The notes: a model not told the origin generated them from the letters alone. A stretch of DNA of 64,000 bases from Primula veris (GCA_963682055.1 OY821741.1:18219211-18283210); one strand, 5' to 3'; shown: positions 23,400-36,545, numbered from the stretch's first letter. A program made the numbers and translations.

Positions 23400-26300
23400 C
23401 ACACGACTAGATGTAGTAAAATCTTAACATGCAATAGCACATATATTCGACATGATGCTTTTACATTTTATATGTGAAGATATTTTTTGGCGAGAAATTC
23501 TAAATAGCATAATCTAGTCATGTCTCTTTTGATAGATAGCAACAAGTTGTCCTCAAATATGACAAGCGTTTTATCTAGATCATGAGACAAAACATATGTA
23601 ATTCAAATATAGCTAATACTAGCTCGAATCCATATAAACTCTCTAGTCGTCTCATTGAGCACGAGTAGATCAGAGTGATTAGTTTTGAGTCATTTCAAGA
23701 CCTCCAAGATATCGCCTTATTCTTAATGGTAAAGACAGACCATGTTAGGAATATCACTTATGCGGGTCTGATAAGTAACTGGCATCGATATAACCGAAAA
23801 AAAGGTTGCTTTAATTCGAGTATCGAAGGGGGTAGGTACCCTTGATTACAAAAATGGGATAAACAAGCCACTTTCCATAGTACATTTATTGTAACGGAAA
23901 AATGTCTTCAATGCCATTTCGGTGGCAGCGTGTTAGCACAATGCTGTGTTGAGCTATACCATTCACAGCAGATGAGATGTTCGTCCTTGCACATTAGACC
24001 AAGTACAATGATGCACTTATTGTACTTAGATATGAACATCATGGGTCAATATCTCTTCATCGTCTCATTAGGGACGGACCGGGTCTATATCAATGTCTAG
24101 TGATTGAACGATCTTGAGAGAATCTGATAATTTAGTGTCATGATGACTAAAGCATCATAACACCTTATGGGTATAGTGAATCATGGACGTAGATTCTATA
24201 TATACGGGACTCGGTTATCAGGCCGAGTCATTATCGTGTCTTCCCAAGATTCTTCATCTCGAAAGGCAAATCCAAAAGTGGATTGCGTAATAAACACGCA
24301 AGGGCATAATACTTATTCATGTATCCCAAACTGATCAATTACTCACTTAGGCAAGTATACCACATCCGCTTGGATTATTTCAATCTATACAGTGAACATC
24401 TCAGTTAATTGAGAATGTGTTCCATGGTCAGGAACAACTTGATTAAAGCACATGAAGTCACATAGAGACCTTCATGTACATCTGTTTGTCTAAATCCCCA
24501 TAGAGATAAAACATGACCATTCATGGCCGCATACTCAGTTTTTGGGAAACTACTAAACTGAATAAGTAGGGGACCATTATAACGTCCATTACGAAGAAAT
24601 AAACCATCTCGTAATCAATTACAAGGTGTGAGAGAAGCCTTGCGCTGCTAGGCGAGCACTGATATAGCCTCATTATTCTCATCACTCTTCCTTACAAAAA
24701 ACAAAATAAACAAACTCGTTTAACATTGGTGGTGTTGGAGCTACTAGTCCAAACACTCCTTTCGCTAATGAACTCTACTTGGATTGTAAGTTTCCATTAG
24801 GCCAGTCTGTTTTATGTTGACCTCAGGCAACAGTTCATGGTTCCGTGTCATAATTTGCTCATATTATCAGTCGTCACCGAATATATGAACAATTAATTAA
24901 TGACAATCTCATTTCGCTTCAATATAGTCTAAGATATCATGATCGACAGATATTTCGATATTCTTAGGATGAGGAGGAATCACACATCTCATTTATCCTG
25001 TATAATCCCGTGTGGCAAATGAATTTCAGTTCACATCTCCATGGGCTAAACGAATTAAGAACCGGTCAACTTCCTCGTATCTTGAGAAGGACGACAGACT
25101 GGACAGCCGACAACAGTTTCATTCGCTTTGTGGGTTCGGCCAAAGCAACGTGTTACAACAGGAACATGGCGTCCGACAAGGACATCTTTCCTTGCAAGCA
25201 TAATTGCAGCAGGTATAAATGATTTCGTAACCTTTCATAAATTGGCAAGTGCGTCTGGCACTTATTTAGACTTGCGAGAGTCTCCACACTTACTTATCAC
25301 TAAGTATAGTTTGGGGATCAAGCTAAGACTGAGTGGGAATGCCATGTTACATCACGTCATTTCCTATTAACGTTCACGTGCATATCGTCCCCTAATGACG
25401 GGGAGAACAGTCTTAGCAATGTCACTTCCGCATGTCATGAGGTAAAGAGATCGCTTGCCAAGATACTCTATCAAATGATAGGCAAGGAATTCATAATCAA
25501 CTTAAATCCCCTTCAAAGGTCCATATTCTGAACGCTTTAGCGCCTCAATCAAAATACGAATTAAGCATGCATTAATATGAGACTTCTGGCTCATAACCAA
25601 TAAACAGCGGGTACACATAAGGTGTTTGAATGTCTATGGGCCTCATAACGGACCAATGCAGCAAAATAGCATAACCCCATACGGAAATATAAATCTTGGT
25701 GTGCAAAACCAAGAAGTGCATGCAATCATTTACAGTCGCATCATCAAACTTTCTGTGAGTCCATTTGGGTCTGAACATAATCGACATGATGTTCAATTTC
25801 AATTCCCAAAATCAAGTAATTCAAATTAAAATTTCGATTCTTACTCTTTGGCATTATAAAGTCGGCTATACTTTTCAGGATGATCCGGATCAGGATCTAT
25901 CAATGTAATGATATGGCTAAGAGTTTGGGAAGTGCTGCATTTCTGTGGACAATAATAAAATATGTCTTATTGTCGATGCATCAACCATAGGCATATATAT
26001 TTATGGTCCATAGTATAGTTGGATAAGTCCACAATAACTCCTTCAATTCTTTACAAGAATTCTACGAGTCCATTTTCATGATTTTTACACATATTAGTCT
26101 TTCAGATAGAGCATTAATGGGATGGATTTCGGATTAATCACAAAATTATCTCCTCAAAAAGAATCCAAACGCAATGCGATTATAAATCAATCATCGTCTC
26201 TTGATCCGAGAATATCTCATCCGGTTAATGCCACAATATCAAAACGTTTTTATCAATCGACGACAGGCGAATGATAGTACAGACAATCATGTCTTAGCAT

Positions 26301-28090
26301 CGAAATCATTTATCAATCGATGACGTGAGAAATGATAAACTAACTTTAAATGCTTTAAAAAATGTGGTAGCAACCACGTAATAGACATTTCAACTCCTCT
26401 AAAATATGCTTTTGTTTGTATTGATTTGAGGCTATGTAAAAAAATTTCAATTCTTTCATGAGCTATTACCAGATAACACTGGTTTTCTAGAATATTTTAT
26501 AACTCAAGAAGGTACGACAGGACCTACAGGAGTATAAGGCCTCATCTTTGACAAATCAATTTGGTTTTACCAAAGATTTCGATTTGGCACAACAGGTCCA
26601 TATATCATTGTCACAAAAGACTCTTTAGGTAAGTCGTTGGTGAAATTATGTGGTACACTATTACCCACTATTTCCCGACAACCAACTACCCCACAAGTAT
26701 TGCCTAAAGATTGATAATTTAAAATTTGGTCACATTTTGAAAAGAATTTTCTCAAAACACTTTAAATTATTTTAAGAAATTTCATAAACAGACAAACCAT
26801 AATCCAAAAGTATGGTCCAAATGGAAAAAAATCAGAATCCAAATGAAAAACATAATCCAGATGAGCGAAAAATCGGCTCAATGATTTATCCAAATCAATA
26901 AAGAAAGGTACAAAACTTCCATTGAGTCACAAAAACGGAGATCTCAAGAGTTTTTTTGTAGTTAGCTATAACCACAATGGTGACGACTATTCCACCCTTA
27001 CGATAGTTTAGAACTATTTAAGGATAGTCGTGCATGACATTTGTCATTTATAGAAGAGAAATGACTTATTGAGCAATGTCTCTTAGTTTGGGATGACTGG
27101 CCCAATTATTCCTTTCAAAACTGCATAGGTGCCACAGATCTTCGGTTCAGAAAATTTTCTAAACCTCGCTTGGCTAAGTGGGCGTCAGGCTCGTGAAAAT
27201 TCAAGACGACTAAATCTGGTCTCGGTTCTTAATTCGAGGACGAGGTCCATGAAGAGAATTACCATTAGGCCTAAAACCTGCCATAAACCCAATAGGACGA
27301 GTAATCACTCATCAAGTAACAAATGGGTGATGAAGGAAAATGGTGAATATAAATTCACAATACTGCTTATGAAATAAATTTTCTAAGCTAGTATTTTGGT
27401 GAATGATCGCTCCAATATGTCAATTACAGTCATTTGTTTACCAGAAACGCCATCGCGTCTCAAATGTGGTGGCGAAATAACATCAACACCTTAGCTTTCA
27501 TCTAGCGAGTAACAACAAACTCGTGTTTTCCTCATCAAAGATGGCATCCAAAAATTTGGGCATCACATTTTCACACATCAAGGTGACTAACATGTGCTGA
27601 CGGAATAACATAAACGTCTAAACAGTTATTTTGCAAGTATTCTTTGAGATTTTCCTCATCATATATGGCATCCAACATGTGTTGGGAGTTCTAGATTAGT
27701 TATCATATAACACGACCGGTTTATATGTTTATGTTTTGCACAAGCACAAACTTTGTTTCGAAATGACAAGTTCGAAAATAGTTTTACTTTTAGAGTGAAC
27801 TGGTTCCCATTGATCGAATGACATATCGAAACTAAGACACCAATTCAGCGAAACATACATCACTATATAAACACACTCGGAGAAATTATTATTTAGTCAA
27901 CCCCTTTCGGTAACTCTACTTGAACACGACTAGGTAATACAGTGAGGGTGGAGGGCACGAATGCCACTTATACACCGACCTTATTAGGATAGAAAATATC
28001 CGCATATATCTTTCTTAGACATCGTATCCAAATAGGTTAGTCTATTTAGGAAAGTTTCATAGTTTTTCCAACTTAAATGTGAAAATATAT
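23400..28090 (-). pseudogene. Family A copy 1 gag-pol remnant
   Basis: Reading the minus strand from right to left gives a decayed gag, an integrase segment (25572-25802, containing ISVWGYAILL), reverse transcriptase and RNase H pieces, all interrupted by stops and frameshifts. The integrase segment carries the same frameshift as copy 3. The reverse transcriptase jumps from a GFA segment straight to FEM/RDE, as in copies 2 and 3. It cannot make enzymes. Confidence 0.7.
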
Positions 28091-29125
28091 GATTTCGCAA
28101 ATTAACATGTTGTACACATATGTACATGGCAGTTAATACATTTATAGATATTACTATTTCTCCGATTTACCAATTATATTATCAATTAGAACAGTATCTA
28201 TCACAATTACAAGCAAGATCTAATCAATCATTTGTTATTTTACTTCTATATGTGTAGGTTTTATTGATGGTAATTCTCAATATACATAACAATCATGCAA
28301 GTAATCAAATTTAATTACTAATTTACCATATTACATGCAAGTGTATATCAAATTTATATGGAAACATATCTATTTGTTCAGTTAACATATAATTATTCAC
28401 TTGCCTTTTAATTATTATGTATATATATATATATATATATATTCATGTGGGTGAATCTTTATAGACCGAATATTGACTTTTATAACACATATATACTGTT
28501 TTATACATGTAACATACTACAGGGACCACACGTGTAATTTCAATAAACTATTTATTTCATTTTTAGGATTATTACATAGACAGTCCAATAATTTCTGGCA
28601 AATACGGTTTGGTCTTACAGATTTAACGTGTGTACATATGGCATGCAATTTTATAATACTAATGTAACAGAGAGATTTGTAATAGGCAATAGTACTCATA
28701 TAAGTTTTGACATACGGCAACTGCATATTATCTTTAATATATATATTTCTAATACAAAAACCTCAAGCAGCATAATAACTAGCTGTCATGGTATCATATA
28801 AATTCATGCAATAGTAACAATCGTCCGTACGGTTACAGTGCTTAATAGTTTCTAACATATGATGCTATATTAGGTTTTTCATGATCAACATGCATGGTAA
28901 TATTACAGGTCTATACCATGGTAGTAGCTTACTATGATAATTTTTATACATAATTTTGAGAAATTTATGTACCTTTATCACGGTGTGTTGATGAAGCTTG
29001 ATAGAACAATAACCCCAAAAAAATCCGGGTAAACCTCAAGCTTTATACTTTACCCAATATCCGAGCAAGAAAACCCTAATCTTCGAGCTTGTATGCCAAT
29101 CTTCATGAGTAAAGTGCTGATAACG

Positions 29126-29310
29126 TGTTGTGGGTCTTATTAGCTCAGTATAGATATATTGGAGATATAGAGAGGGACAATAACATGGATATTTATTTAT
29201 TGATAAGTGTAGAGAGATACATCAAGATGGCCAATAATAGAAAATGTCAAGATATGCCCAAGTAAGACCCATAGAGTAAGGTAAAAGATAACCAATAATA
29301 TACTATAACA
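29126..29310 (-). repeat. Family A copy 1, 5-prime LTR
   Basis: In plus orientation TGTTGTGGG to ACTATAACA. The primer-binding segment (minus strand CGTTATCAGCAC) lies directly to its left at 29114-29125, as in the other copies. Confidence 0.85.
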
Positions 29311-29486
29311 ATAACTAATTAATAGTATCTATCATTTAATATACATAATTAATTTCGCACACATGCAAAATGTATTTATATTGTGATATAAATGCATGCG
29401 CCACATGCGGACATGGGTGCTACCTACACTAAATTATTCTCTCTTGTTACCTATCTATTAAGACAAAATTTGTTGAATGTCATTAT

Positions 29487-29697
29487 TGTTGTGTGACATA
29501 TTACCTCACATATATATGTATATAGATATATGGAGAGAATATAGAGAGATAACAAGACGAAGTGTTTATTTATTAATATGAGTATACAGAGAGATATATC
29601 AAGAGACCCCTGACTCTCTTTATATAATAGAGGGTAGGGTTACATATGCTAGGAAAGTCCAAGTAAGGCCCAAGATGGCCAATAATATCCTACAACA
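29487..29697 (-). repeat. Family A copy 2, 3-prime LTR
   Basis: TGTTGTGTGACATATTACCT to CCTACAACA in plus orientation. It differs clearly from copy 1 and copy 3 LTRs while sharing the ends, the TATA-type region and the leader. Confidence 0.85.
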
Positions 29698-31922
29698 CTC
29701 CCTCTTTAGACGTCTTGATTTCTTCATCTTCATGTTGTCGATGTGAGTCGAGTTCATTCACAGTGCTAAACACATAAAAAGCTTAGGGTCGGAAAATCCA
29801 GTGTGGGACAAAACTGGTACCTAGGAGAAACTGTGTAGTCGAATAATATAGGCTGAAATATCATGTAAGTAACTAACCGCAAAACAGTGTGCCTCATCAA
29901 GACCTTGCCAGAGTAAACCCAATGGGAAAATCTCTGATCGAAGAAAAAAGAGTACAACAATGGTAGTAGTAGGGATCAACCACCAAAAAGGTGCCTCATC
30001 AAAACCTTTCTAGAGTAAACCCAGTGGGAAAAAAATCTCTAGTCGAAGGACAAAAGAGTACACAGTGGTAAGAAGTATACAACAGGATACTCCCCCTAAT
30101 TTCGGCAATCTTAAGTGAGATATGATGGGAACGTGTCTCGCTAAAAATCTTGCCAAGAAAAACCCAGTAGGAAAAAACCTTGGTCTAAGGACAAAAAGAG
30201 TACACGAGCATACGACTGGATGCTCCCCTTCACTTGCACACGACATGGTGCGAGAATTTCGACTAAGTAGTAATTAGTACAATAAGCATTCACCTGGATG
30301 CTCCCCCTCACTTGCACATGATTGGGTGCAAGAATTTCATATTTCAAGAAAGAGTACGAGCATTCGACTGGATGCTTCATTTACTTGCACACGGCTGGAT
30401 GCAGGAAAATCTAACGTTGAATAGAAGGAGCATTCAACTAGATGCTCTTAAACTTCATATGTGAAGATTCATTTCGACAAGAAATGCTAAATAGCATAAT
30501 CTAGTCATGTCTCTCTTGATCGATAACAATAAGTTGTCCTCAAATAAGACAAGTCTTTTATCTGGATCGTGAGAGAGAGCATATGTAATTCAAATATGGC
30601 TAATACAAGTTCGAAGCCATATACACTCTCTAGTTGTCTCAAAGAGCACAAGTAGATCAGAGTGATTCATTTGGAGTCATTCCAAGACCTACAAGATATT
30701 GCATTATTCCTAATGGTAAAGATAGACCATGTTAGGAATATACTTATGCGGGTCTGATAAGTAACCGACATCGGTATAACCAAAAAAGGGTTGCGTTGAT
30801 TCGAGTACCGAAGGGGGCAGATATACTCGATGATGCAAAATGGGATAAACTAGTCCACTTTCAAAATTACCATAAGGTAAGGGAATGTGTCTTTAGTGCC
30901 ATTTCGATTGCAGCGTGTTAGCGCGATGTTGTGTCGAGCTATACCATTCACAACAGACAAGATGTTCGTCCTAGTACATTAGACCAAGTACAATGATGCG
31001 CTTATTGTACTTAGATATGAACATCATGGTTCAATATCTCTTTATTGTTTCATCAGGGATGGACCGGATCTATATCAATGTCTAGTGATCGAACGATCAT
31101 GGGAGAATCTGACGACTTAGCGTCATAATGACTAAAACGTCATAACACCTTCTGGGTGTAGTCTGAATCATGGACTTAGATTCAATATTTACGAGACTCG
31201 ATCATCAGGCCAAGTCACTACCGTGTCTTCCGAAGATACTTCATCTCGAAGGCAAATCCAAAAATGGATAGCGTAATAAAACACGCAAGGGCATAATACT
31301 TGTTCAAGTATTCCAAGCTAATCAAGTACTCACTTAGGCGGGTATACCACATCCGCTCGGATTATATTAATCCATATAGTGAACATCTCATTTAATTGAG
31401 ATCGTGTTCCGTGGTCAGGAACTACTTGATTCAAGCATTATGAAGTCACACAGGGACCTTCATCTATATCTCTTTGTCTAAATCCCCATAGAGATAAAAT
31501 TGTGACCACATTCATGGCTGCATACTCAGTTTTTCGGAAACTACTAAACTGGTAAAGTAGGGGACTTTTATAATGTCCATTACGAGGAAAACCATCTCGT
31601 AATCAATTCCAAGGTGTGAGATAAGCCTTGCGCTACTAGGCGAGCATTCTACAATCTCATTATTCTCATCATTTTTCCTTACGAATAACCAAATAAACGA
31701 ACTCGTTTAACATTGGTGGTGTTGGAGCTACAGGTCCGAACACACTTTCGCTAAGGAGTCTACTTGGATTGCAAGTTTCCATTAGGCCAGTCTATTCTAC
31801 GTTGACTTCAGGCAACGGTACATGGTTTCCTGTCATAATTTGCTTATATTATCAGTCGTCACTGAATATATGAACAAGTAATCAATGACAGTCTCGTTTC
31901 GCTTCAATATCGTCTAAGATAT
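29487..31922 (-). mobile_element. Family A copy 2 (5-prime truncated)
   Basis: The 3-prime LTR at 29487-29697 is followed by a good polypurine tract on the minus strand (AAAGAGGGAG), the 3-prime non-coding repeats, RNase H and the C-terminal half of reverse transcriptase. Homology to copies 1 and 3 stops at 31922, in the segment preceding reverse transcriptase, where unrelated LINE-like DNA begins. The same YVDD-deletion junction is present at 31247-31253. Confidence 0.8.
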
Positions 31923-32105
31923 CAATGACTTTTCGTATCGCATGCTCTCAATCTAAGGAGATGCAATGGGATGAGTTAATCTTTCAAACGGATTGCAAAG
32001 TCTTAGCAAAAATTTGTTCACATCGCGACATTATAGCGCCTTTGGAGATCCAAATGATTCTCGAAAATATTAGTGAAGTGGGAGATAATTTTGCTAGGAA
32101 GTTCC
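31923..32105 (+). pseudogene. LINE-type RNase H fragment, left piece
   Basis: An open frame from 31925 reads SKEMQWDELIFQTDCKVLAK and then a segment with PLEIQMILENI. This resembles the RNase H-like domain at the C-terminus of plant non-LTR retrotransposons, which has a conserved TDC-K motif. It breaks off where Copia LTR sequence begins. A host RNase H-like protein is an alternative. The codons after ~32106 belong to the LTR. Confidence 0.5.
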
Positions 32106-32536
32106 TAATAGGGAAAAACGTCGGTCTTTCCTTCCTAAAAATACCTATGTCCATCAGCTGTTGCAGATCTTTACTATACGAAAAAATATGACAAGTGTTT
32201 ACAATACCAACACTCACAACTCACAAATACAACTTAAGAAAATTGTGCTCAATTTTCTCACAAACTAAACTGTGTAGCTTTCACAAGAAAAATAAACTCT
32301 TTATATTTTTCTCTCTCTCGCTTTGTACTTCATTCCGTAATGTTGTGGTATTTAAAACCCTTGGCCAACACTTCCTTTTATAGACACATTGTCCCCATGT
32401 GAACAAGGAAAGTAAAGTCCAAATTGGTGAAGTATGCCCGGTGCAACACATTTGCAATGTGCTAGTACTATTGCCATTTAATTCACACATCTATTTGACT
32501 TCCAACTTGACACTTCTCCTTCTACGCTACCGTCCA
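32106..32536 (-). repeat. Copia B, 3-prime LTR
   Basis: Aligns with 34459-34956, sharing TGTTGCAGATCTTTA, CTCAATTTTCTCACAA and CCATGTGAAC. It has lost ~80 bp near its left end, where the terminal TGTTAGGG appears as TAATAGGG. Confidence 0.75.
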
Positions 32537-32608
32537 TCTTCACACCCAATCGATGAGGCAGCTCATCCTTGTCTCATCATGAGACTAACTGAAGATGAAC
32601 ATAGATTA

Positions 32609-33178
32609 TAGGGGTGGGTATGGGGCGGATTGACCTCAATTTTAATCCAACCCGTAAAATAAATGGTGGGGCGGATTGATAAAATTTAAATCTCAACCCA
32701 ACCCAATCCGTTACAATTAAAATCCCAACCCAACCCAACCCGCAAAATAAATTGTGGGTTGGGTTTAGATTGATTCTTAAATTTGTGTTTTGGTCATTTA
32801 TTTTTCATAGTTTGCATAATCAACCTTTTTAAAATAAATTGAATATTTCAAAGAGAAATGTAAATTAAAACCAATGAAAATACGTTTAAAACATTCGCGA
32901 ACAAGTAACAAAACTAAAATATAACAAGAATGAAAGGTTGATATCTTAAAATACATATATGTATATATATATATAATTATATATATATATATATATATTG
33001 CGGATTGAAATGGATTGGCGTGGTTTGTGAAGCTCAACCCTAACCCGACCCTCAAAATATATAGCGGATTGAGGCGGGACGGATTGATTTTTTTTTTTAC
33101 ACTCAACCCAGCCCAACCCGCCCCAATCCATGAGGGTTGGGTTACGGGACGGATTTGCGGATTTTTTACCCACCCCTA
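32609..33178. mobile_element. hAT-type MITE nested in Copia B
   Basis: Ends TAGGGGTGGGTA and, inverted, TACCCACCCCTA, flanked by an 8-bp target duplication with one mismatch (ATAGATTA / ATAGATTC). The interior repeats short GGGTTGGG / CCCAACCC tracts plus TA-rich sequence at 32955-32999. It interrupts the GAG-pre-integrase frame of Copia B; the long minus frame 32946-33377 is a chimera of Copia and MITE sequence. Confidence 0.82.
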
Positions 33179-33185
33179 ATAGATT

Positions 33186-33377
33186 CAGTTCATCATCTGT
33201 AACCATACTGGTTAACATATCCGTCGAACTTCTACTTTCACACATTATCTCGATCCCCGAGGTAGCATACAGATTACTGGTCTTTTTACCACAAGCAGTG
33301 ACCATTGCTTCTTTGATGATCTTCCATTCGCAGTCTGAAAAGGTAGTACAATAACCTTCTCCATCAAGTTGTCCCAC
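33186..33377 (-). pseudogene. Copia B GAG-pre-integrase remnant
   Basis: The minus strand reads VGQLDGEGY-type sequence, then KIIKEAMVTACGKK and SNLYATSGI, the layout of the GAG-pre-integrase domain (LISVGQL, W-V-KG, G-LY). The frame is cut off at 33186 by the MITE target duplication, and no integrase lies beyond. Confidence 0.7.
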
Positions 33378-33779
33378 CGAGATCTAATTTCTCTTCAAAG
33401 CAGGAATATGTCTCACTCATTGCAGCTTCCAAATATTTTTATTTGAAACTTTGACTCGAATGTCTCCTTTCCCCACGATATATAAGGTTTCATCATCACC
33501 CAAATGAACCTTCCTAAAATCAGCTCTAACATAATTTTCCACGATTTCTATACCTGGCTGGAGTAGAAAGATGCCCCTTAATCCAAGATCCATGATTCTT
33601 TTGGCCTGTTGACGTTTAGAACCAAAGCATCACCTTCATCTTCGATCACGTTGATTGATTCATGTGTCATGTATGCAAGAACTTCTCTTTGGTGCTTGGC
33701 AATATTTCTTCATATGACCTTTCTTGCCACAGTTGTAGTAGTTATAATCCTTGCACTTGGATTTCTTGCTACCATTCCT

Positions 33780-34330
33780 CTCCGAGTCTCCCACTAGACT
33801 CTATATAGAGAGTGGAGGGAAACGATGATTCCGCTAATTCTCTTCTTCGAATTTCCTCACTCAGTACCAGATCTCTCACATCGTGAAACTTCAATTTATC
33901 GTTCCTTGATGAAATACTAACTGGTGTAAGCATAGCATTTCAACTATCTGGTAGAGATGAAAAGAGAATTAATGCTCGAATTTCATCTTCGAAATTGAGC
34001 TCCACCAAACTCAATTGAGTGGTAATCATGTTGAGTTCGTTCAGATGTTGAGCCGCGGATGCACCTTCTATCATTCTCAAATTGAATAACCGTTTCATCA
34101 AATGAACCTTGTTTGAGGATGATGGCAAACTATCGGATAATACCGATAGTTTGCCTATCAAGAAGTACCCGCTCTTCATCTTCCATGCCCTCTGACTTTT
34201 TTCCCGACAGAGACTGATACATATTTTTCTATTACAGATAATCTTCAATCTGCATCTTCTAGAAACGAAAGTCTGCATCGTCGAACTTTTCAATTCTCAC
34301 TTTTCCCTCATTTCCAGTCATCGCTCCCAC
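33780..34330 (-). pseudogene. Copia B gag (UBN2-type) remnant
   Basis: The open part 33940-34293 on the minus strand ends with LMKRLFNLRMIEGASAAQHL and a region containing ALILFSSLPDS, the signature of Tnt1-type Gag. An upstream piece (VRIEKFDDADF) is in another frame after a stop. Downstream, a zinc-knuckle-like region and a DSG-like segment are badly damaged. Confidence 0.75.
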
Positions 34331-34443
34331 TTGAATCTGACTTTGTGGATCGTTTCTGAATTTTAACACCTTTTCGACAAAATGTCAAGAAACACTATTC
34401 ATGTGAATATTAATCTCAAAAAAAATACATAATTCGCAAACAC

Positions 34444-34458
34444 CGCTCTGATACCAGT
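34444..34458 (-). other. Copia B primer-binding site
   Basis: The minus strand reads TGGTATCAGAGCGG two bases inside the right LTR, the usual complement to the 3-prime end of plant initiator-methionine tRNA. This fixes the element's orientation. Confidence 0.88.
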
Positions 34459-34956
34459 TGTTAGGGAAAAAAATTGGTCTTTCCTTCCTAATCTGATTCA
34501 AGATAATGCGGAAATAGACCATTAAATAAATGACACATGATATAACGTGATTCCGTTAAAAAATGTCTACGTCCACCAGTTGTTGCAGATCTTTAGTATA
34601 TGAAATTTTTTACAAGTGCTTACATCACTCACACTCACAACTTACAAATACAAATTAAGAAAATTGCACTCAATTTTCTCACAACCTAAACTGCGTACCT
34701 CTCAAAAAAAAAAACTCTTTATATTTTTCCCTCTCACTTTGTATTTCACTATGTAATGTTATGGTATTTAAAACCATCAGCCAAACACTTCCTTTTATAG
34801 ACGCATTGTCCCCATGTGAACCTGGAAAGTAAAGTCCAAATCGGTGAAGTATGGCCGATGCAACACATTTGCAATGTGTTAGTAGTACTATTGCCATTTA
34901 ATTCACTTGTCTAGTTGACTTACAATTTGACATTTATCCTTTTACACTACCGTCCA
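34459..34956 (-). repeat. Copia B, 5-prime LTR
   Basis: In plus orientation it runs TGTTAGGG to ACCGTCCA, about 498 bp. The minus strand includes a TATA-like region and leader. The internal primer site abuts its left edge. Confidence 0.8.
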
Positions 34957-35110
34957 TTTGAAGAGTTTCCGTGGGTGTACAAGATCGGCAAACGGTGTTG
35001 CGCACTATTTTATTAAATTAATGAAAAATAATGTAATTTCGTTTAATTTCATAGTTTTATCTGACCAGCTCTGCTCTCTAATTTTGATGGACTCGAATCA
35101 ATATAATCTA
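34957..35110 (+). pseudogene. LINE-type RNase H fragment, right piece
   Basis: Just past Copia B the plus strand reads FEEFPWVYKIGKR, like the W-V-x-R-x-x-N-x-V-A segment closing the RNase H-like domain, followed by the A-rich end expected of a LINE. It plausibly continues the fragment at 31923-32105. The similarity is short, so this is inference from position as much as sequence. Confidence 0.35.
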
Positions 35111-35477
35111 TGCTTTCAAAAGAAAAAGACTAGCTGAGCACTTCAAAGTAAATTTTATATTAATATCTAGGGTATTAAAAATAAATTACAAGCTGGTATA
35201 TATCGCGGGTAAACTATAATTTTACCATAAATTTCAAAAATAATAAAAATATAACTCTCACATGATAAGACATTATATCATTATATATATGCCGACATGT
35301 GATGGGCTAAAGGATATAAAATTAGTTGACCAGCCACTAACAGATGAGCATCATAATCGCATTCTTCACGTGAAAATGATGGTAATTAAGTTATACAAAC
35401 AAGCTGGAGCGAAATTTAAGTGAAATAATTAAATACTAATTTAAGTGAAATAAGAAAATAAATGGTATCAATTCATC
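35111..35477. other. Non-coding spacer
   Basis: No gene or repeat recognised. It ends in the target duplication of the next Copia element. Confidence 0.5.
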
Positions 35478-35482
35478 GTTTT

Positions 35483-35714
35483 TGTTGTAAGATTATTGGA
35501 CTCTTGGGCTTTTACTTAATGGGTCCAGATGGGCTTGTAACCCTAACCCTCTATCTATATAAAGAGGGCTAGGGGTCTTGTATTTTATATACATTCATGT
35601 TCATTCATATACATTCTAATTAATAAAGACTCTATTGTTGTCTCTCTCATATCTCTCTCTATATCTATACATATCTCTATATATATCTATAACGAGCTAA
35701 TATGTCACACAACA
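35483..35714 (+). repeat. Family A copy 3, 5-prime LTR
   Basis: TGTTGTAAG to ACACAACA. It carries CTATCTATATAAAGAGGG (TATA-type box near 35553) and AATAAAGACT downstream (poly(A)-type signal), followed by CT/TA-rich U5. Confidence 0.95.
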
Positions 35715-35730
35715 CGTTATCAGCACGATC
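35715..35730 (+). other. Family A primer-binding segment
   Basis: CGTTATCAGCACG follows the LTR directly. The same segment follows the LTRs of copies 1 and 4. It resembles but does not equal the initiator-methionine site TGGTATCAGAGC, so the priming tRNA or tRNA segment is unproven. Confidence 0.65.
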
Positions 35731-36416
35731 ATGTGTATTAGAGTTTGTTACTTGTATGGATAACTATATATGATCGTAACACACATATTGTTGATTAGAA
35801 AATCATATTTGTTGATAAGATCATACATAATAACCCAAATCATGTAATTGTAAAACATGTATTAATCTGTCGGATTAAATCTGCAACAAACTGAAACGTA
35901 TGTACTGATTTGTAATTCTCTGAAAGCTGTAAACTATTCTGGAAATTACTCAAGGACTAAACTGAAACTTGTCTGAAATTATGGACTGAAGCAGTAATAA
36001 TGCTGTAAATATATATATAGTTTGCTGAAATTACACGGATAGTCCCTGTAGTATATTACATGTATAAAAACAGTATATATGTGTTATAAAAGTCAATATT
36101 CGGTCTAAATATTCACCCACATGCATATATATATTTATTAAAAAGGCAAGTGAATAAAAATTGCATGTTAATTGAATAAATTGATATGTTTCCATGTATA
36201 TTTAACCACTTTGCATGTTAAAAATTACCATATATAGAATTAATTGGTAATTAAAAATATATTGTTTTGCTTGCATGTTAAAACTACCATGTATAGAATT
36301 ATTAATATGGCAATAAACATAGATAATTGATTGATATCTTGTTAGCGTAATCATATCTTTTGATATTATCATATATAAATATCACATATGCCAGTAAATT
36401 ATTGGATTAGATCTAA

Positions 36417-36545
36417 TTGATAATCTTAAATTGATTTGATTTAATATGTTAGAATCTTTATGGATTGATTGATAATCTTAAATTGATTTGATTTGATATG
36501 TTAGAATCTTTATGGATTGATTGATAATCTTAAATTGATTTGTTT
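36417..36545 (+). repeat. 52-bp leader minisatellite, about 2 copies
   Basis: TATGTTAGAATCTTTATGGA recurs at 36445 and 36497 with ATTGATAATCTTAAATTGAT between. The copy at 61816 has about eight units at the equivalent place. Confidence 0.93.

Larger units (their letters stand above)
22512..29310 (-). mobile_element. Copia family A, copy 1 (full length, decayed)
   Basis: 5-bp target duplication ATAAC at 22507-22511 and 29311-29315. It lies on the minus strand, with the 5-prime LTR at 29126-29310 and the 3-prime LTR at 22512-22707. The LTRs differ by many substitutions and an internal replacement, so this is an old copy. It is collinear with the copy at 35483-42325. No pol frame is intact, and it shares that copy's pol lesions, including the deletion of the reverse transcriptase YVDD region (near 24262-24272). 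Confidence 0.85.
32106..34956 (-). mobile_element. Deleted Tnt1-like Copia element (Copia B)
   Basis: Two homologous LTRs flank a ~1.9-kb interior on the minus strand. Next to the right LTR is an initiator-methionine tRNA primer site. The interior has gag and GAG-pre-integrase remnants but no integrase, reverse transcriptase or RNase H. A hAT MITE sits in it. The LTRs differ by many substitutions and an ~80-bp deletion, so the element is old. The flanks look like two halves of one LINE fragment, but no target duplication was clear. Confidence 0.75.

Noticed and set aside
25010..25370. Several overlapping plus frames
   Set aside because: They are antisense to the linker and integrase remnant of the minus-strand Copia copy 1.
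32946..33377. 143-codon minus frame
   Set aside because: Its N-terminal part is real Copia pre-integrase sequence, but the rest is hAT MITE, including a TA microsatellite; it is a chimera, not one gene.
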